From Bacteroidia bacterium (lineage in GTDB: Bacteria > Bacteroidota > Bacteroidia > AKYH767-A > OLB10), in NCBI GenBank assembly GCA_016788165.1, contig JAEUTH010000017.1:124001-188000 (forward strand): a stretch of 64,000 bases of DNA. The letters run 5' to 3'. Positions 61,901 through 64,000 of the stretch are shown here, piece by piece (position 1 is the first letter of the stretch; every line of letters starts with the position of its first letter). A program made the position numbers and the translations under genes. The notes under the pieces were generated by a model. The model was not told the DNA's origin and searched no databases. It saw nothing but the letters and a program-made list of their open reading frames with translations.

Positions 61901-63392
61901 TATCATCAATATCTAATGCACCTTTAAACTTTTTGCGTGCCAACTCGCCTTGTACGTTAATATTTGAATAGTTATAATTATTAAAATTAATTGCCAATAC
62001 ATCGCCTTTTATACTTGCAACTAAATTATCGAATTTAAAACCCTGACCTTGTATATTACAGTTAACAGTAGCTTTACCAAGTAGTTGGCTTTGGCCAATA
62101 AATTTGCCGATATCAAATTGGTTGGTTGAAACGTGGCCCGAGTAAGTTTCGCGTTGCTGGCCGGTTTTTAAATTTATATCTGTAGAAATAAAGCCTAACG
62201 CTGTGTGCACATTACCATATGCTACAAAGTCGGTTAAAAAGCCTGTAAATTTTCCTTTAATCGAACAGGTTTCTAGCAAGGCAAAATTATCGGGCAGCCT
62301 AATTTTTTGATTTTTGTTGAAAGGAAATTCCGGAATTTTTTCAATGTCTTCTTTGTTCGACACAAATTCATCTACCAATACATTAAAAAAAGTTTGCTCA
62401 ACATTTGGTAAACCATCCATGGTTGCCGAGCCTTTAAACCTTGTAACATTGTGGCAGGATACATCTAAATTTTTTAATTTTAAATGATTAACCGTTCCGC
62501 GCGCTACACCACTAATTTTTAATGTAGTATTAAGGCCGAATAGTTCTTTGGCAAAGTATTGTATATCATTAGATGATACGGTGCTGGGTTTAAATTCAGC
62601 ACGCATAAATACCTTGTCTATGTAATCATTAAAATCATTATAAGAAGTAAATTCCATCCGGTAATGGCCATCAATTTTACTGTTAGGGGTTGTAATGCTC
62701 AGGTTTCGTAAACGTATCAAAGTATCGGCAATTACTGCATCGGCTTGCAGGTTGTTTACTACAAATCCGCTTTTCTCATGCAATGAAATTTGATTAATTT
62801 TTAATGCAACAGAATCTTTATATAATACAATATCGTTGGCAATAACATTTAGGTTTGTTAGGTAGATGTCTTCAAAATTTATACAGGGCGTTGTATCGTT
62901 GTAGCGATAATCTTTATAACTAAATGTTTGATTTATGAGGGCAATTTTTTCGAGTTTAATGTCCCATGCACTTGGTGTTGAAGTTGTATCGTTAGATTGT
63001 AGTGCATTTATAATAAAATCGAAATTGTAATCACCACTGCCTGCAAATCGTTTAAGCCCAATACGTCCATTGTTTAAGTTAATATCGCTTATGGTAACTT
63101 TTTGTTGATTAAACTTTAGCAGCGATATTTTAGCTGTAACACTGTTTGCAAATAATAAAGTGTCGTTTTGTTGATCTGCAATAAAAACCTGTTGCAATTC
63201 AACAGCGTTAAAAAATTTAATATTTACATGTTGAATGCTTACTTGTGTATTTAGTTTTTGTGACAACTGCTTTGTAGCAAATTGAACCAATTTTGTTTGA
63301 ATGGCCGGAATTTGAATTGAAATACCAATTGCAACCATCAATAACAAAATGGTTGTGAAAATATAAAGCAATATTTTAATGGTACGCTTAAT
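58965..63392 (-). CDS. tamB: TamB-like translocation/assembly protein with an unusual start codon
   Basis: About 1475 residues if translation begins at the ATT at 63392 (reading I-K-R-T-I-K-I-L-L-Y-I-F); 1468 from a TTG at 63371. No in-frame ATG or GTG occurs between the upstream stop (63407-63405) and the TTG. An N-terminal anchor (about 5-30, LLLMVAIGISIQIPAIQTKL) is followed by a long beta-rich AsmA/TamB-like body (VSIQHVNIKFFNAVELQQV, repeated beta strands) and the C-terminal DUF490/TamB domain (RYTRNAGLYDLLQ, LLKNQLLNPDISFKIN, FNVDFSYTPGDVVTNEQYDI). It spans the periplasm and helps lipid transport or outer-membrane assembly. TamA is not in the window. The start codon question is unresolved. 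Confidence 0.88.
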   Translation of the reverse strand: MKRTIKILLYIFTTILLLMVAIGISIQIPAIQTKLVQFATKQLSQKLNTQVSIQHVNIKFFNAVELQQVFIADQQNDTLLFANSVTAKISLLKFNQQKVTISDINLNNGRIGLKRFAGSGDYNFDFIINALQSNDTTSTPSAWDIKLEKIALINQTFSYKDYRYNDTTPCINFEDIYLTNLNVIANDIVLYKDSVALKINQISLHEKSGFVVNNLQADAVIADTLIRLRNLSITTPNSKIDGHYRMEFTSYNDFNDYIDKVFMRAEFKPSTVSSNDIQYFAKELFGLNTTLKISGVARGTVNHLKLKNLDVSCHNVTRFKGSATMDGLPNVEQTFFNVLVDEFVSNKEDIEKIPEFPFNKNQKIRLPDNFALLETCSIKGKFTGFLTDFVAYGNVHTALGFISTDINLKTGQQRETYSGHVSTNQFDIGKFIGQSQLLGKATVNCNIQGQGFKFDNLVASIKGDVLAINFNNYNYSNINVQGELARKKFKGALDIDDKNLDLQFAGSVDYTKAEPIFIGNAVIAQGYLSKLNLVDRDTSAVVSGNLNFNLSGDDIDNMYGALNISELHYSEAGKHIYLDDLSFDAFDDKNKKHFLLTSNIVDADIVGISRLSTLARSIQNVVENYFPVAATKRSVAVKPEIGNFKISIKDANPTLAIFYPDLTIASGTTIEGSINAFNAQIKMVAISPQVKHNLLGFENLMVSAESANQKLLMKLSSEKFIFDDSLHLKALNTHLTSTRDSASLTLIMATPDSTSINLNVTANAAFYTNNTSIQIDSSSKILLRNNAWHINPQNTIHLFEGVRFNNFFLSNNKNQQLNLEGLIGSPNFNDKLKLTFQQFDISLLNPILKTYDVALGGIVNGDILYSNTNNKLDIGSNLSIDTLSVFNDTLGHADVSSAFDFINNRIVVNGNITGSATKNVTVSGYYQLGKDKQEDELHFDFKLKRTNISMFEHYLEGLASKLNGMVSADIALRGTPKKPLLTGKGNLQKASFTIDYLNTRYTVSDDFELTKDQIRFDNMTLYDSKGNTAVLNGTIYHNFLDDFVLDIHLLPKNILVLNTQEWQNNLFYGTAYASGKVDITGTFDLINMKIVLESNKGTSINLPLSTPEEVGQSGFITFIKHDTIKTNPIKVNNDLLGMNIDLELAITNDAEIRLIFDSKIGDVINGIGNGDLRITVSNDGTFNLFGNYIIDKGSYYFTMQNLFGKYFQLIKGGSVKWIGDPYQGIVDMQARYTRNAGLYDLLQDTSAQYKRKVPVEVSLLLKNQLLNPDISFKINVPDVDANTANLIQRYLNSEEEINKQAMSLIVFNKFATPSLLEGSSTFSNSANVGASLSEFVTQQLSNWASQINSNFNVDFSYTPGDVVTNEQYDIAVSTKLLDDRVKLTGTVGYGNNNNSSSSSSNNTTNVVGDFLVEVDVSKDGRFKVRAFNKSNNNSLINSSISPYTQGVGWFYRKEFDKFSDLFKAKPKATDKNVIK

Positions 63393-63394
63393 AA

Positions 63395-63424
63395 TTAAAG
63401 TTGATTAATGGTTTTTCTTTTCAT
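63395..63424 (-). CDS. Possible nine-codon leader ORF before tamB
   Basis: ATG at 63424 opens a nine-codon frame (MKRKTINQL) whose TAA shares its last base with an ATT in the tamB frame. The leader codes K-R-K-T-I and the tamB start codes K-R-T-I-K, about 30 bases apart and out of frame. It may couple translation of tamB, or reflect a small duplication or a base error; evidence is the sequence only. Confidence 0.3.
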   Translation of the reverse strand: MKRKTINQL

Positions 63425-63507
63425 TTTTGCCCTAATGTAACCGCATAGTTTGCAAAGTTAACTTTATAGATAATAGCCAAACGATTAGCGAAACAATAAA
63501 AGTGTGT

Positions 63508-64000
63508 ATGAAAAATGAAGTACTGATTTTAGCTATAGAATCATCATGTGATGAGACTTCATGTGCCGTATCAATAAACGACAAAATTCTTGCCAATGTT
63601 ACGGCAACACAGGCTATACACGCAAGTTATGGAGGTGTAGTGCCCGAGCTTGCATCAAGGGCACATCAAATACATATTTTGCCTGTTGTGCATGAAGCTT
63701 TAAAGCAAGCCGGTATTAATAAAAATGCAATACATGCTGTTGCTTTTACGCAAGGGCCAGGTTTGTTAGGTTCTTTGTTAGTGGGTGGCAGTTTTGCAAA
63801 ATCGTTTGCACAAGCTTTGCAATTGCCATTACTTGCTGTTAATCATATGCAAGCGCATGTGCTAGCACATTTTATTCGGCATAGCAATAACCAACAAATG
63901 CCGCAGTTTCCGTTTTTATGTTTAACCGTATCGGGTGGCCACACGCAAATAGTACTTGTAAAGGATTATTTGCAAATGGAAGTAATAGGACAAACATTAG
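63508..64000 (+). CDS. tsaD: tRNA N6-adenosine threonylcarbamoyltransferase, 5' part
   Basis: First 164 residues from the ATG at 63508; the gene runs off the window. ILAIESSCDETSCAVSI and ASYGGVVPELASRAHQ, then FTQGPGLLGSLLVG and the metal-binding HMQAHVLAH, are diagnostic of TsaD/Gcp/Kae1. It transfers threonylcarbamoyl to A37 of ANN-decoding tRNAs with TsaB, TsaE and TsaC. Divergent from tamB. Confidence 0.96.
   Translation, partial: MKNEVLILAIESSCDETSCAVSINDKILANVTATQAIHASYGGVVPELASRAHQIHILPVVHEALKQAGINKNAIHAVAFTQGPGLLGSLLVGGSFAKSFAQALQLPLLAVNHMQAHVLAHFIRHSNNQQMPQFPFLCLTVSGGHTQIVLVKDYLQMEVIGQTL

Overview
The window is a stretch of chromosome from a member of the Bacteroidota, most likely a Chitinophagales/Sphingobacteriales-type lineage. 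The evidence is low-GC, AT-rich DNA; secreted proteins ending in the type IX secretion (T9SS) C-terminal sorting domain (the M23 and M43 peptidases); many lipoproteins and outer-membrane barrels; an ECF sigma factor module of the Bacteroidota kind; promoters that fit the Bacteroidota -33 TTTG / -7 TAnnTTTG pattern; and almost no Shine-Dalgarno sequences. No phage, insertion sequence, CRISPR array or plasmid feature was found. The region is mostly housekeeping and surface/secretion genes.

Layout. 1-3.3 kb: end of an unidentified gene, then a secreted fibre-like protein and a T9SS-exported M23 peptidase. 3.4-9 kb: uridine kinase, then a minus-strand run that is probably one operon (transketolase N half, VWA-domain protein, transketolase C half, ECF sigma factor, small membrane protein, Spy-like periplasmic protein), preceded by a perfect 10-bp inverted repeat at its promoter. 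9-12 kb: divergent nucleotide-sugar genes (membrane-anchored 4,6-dehydratase type and an epimerase). 12-21 kb: TPR protein, agmatinase, FA2H-like lipid hydroxylase, triosephosphate isomerase coupled to a PagL-like barrel, a beta-helix lipoprotein, an M43 metalloprotease. 20.8-22.7 kb: orphan class III PHA synthase and a rhodanese-thioredoxin lipoprotein.

22.8-33.2 kb is an alpha-glucan/maltose locus: GH13 amylase, beta-phosphoglucomutase and GH65 phosphorylase in one unit, then GH13 lipoprotein and an SLC45-like MFS transporter in a second unit, separated by two lipoprotein genes on the other strand. The predicted route is extracellular or periplasmic hydrolysis to maltose, import by MFS, phosphorolysis to glucose and beta-glucose-1-phosphate, then conversion to glucose-6-phosphate. 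A similar GTGT-N7-ACAC inverted repeat sits in front of both units.

33-47 kb: TMTC-like TPR glycosyltransferase, fasciclin protein, phosphate-selective porin, a very large sortilin/BNR propeller protein with a GH-like lipoprotein, tRNA-Leu(GAG), two coiled-coil envelope proteins, WbqC-like protein, MurQ, a GT2 with a DUF4199 neighbour. 47-64 kb: SRP RNA, fructose-6-phosphate aldolase/transaldolase, methyltransferases, a methyltransferase-glycosyltransferase fusion, a selenouridine operon (YqgE, MnmH, SelD), PdxH, a membrane metallophosphoesterase, OmpH/Skp-like chaperone, a periplasmic-binding-like lipoprotein, TamB with an unusual start, and the 5' part of tsaD running off the window.

No wholly new multi-gene system could be demonstrated. 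The strongest leads are the inverted repeat at the transketolase/VWA/sigma operon, the shared inverted repeat of the two glucan units, the odd start of tamB with an overlapping leader ORF, the methyltransferase-glycosyltransferase fusion, and the two-gene coiled-coil envelope module.
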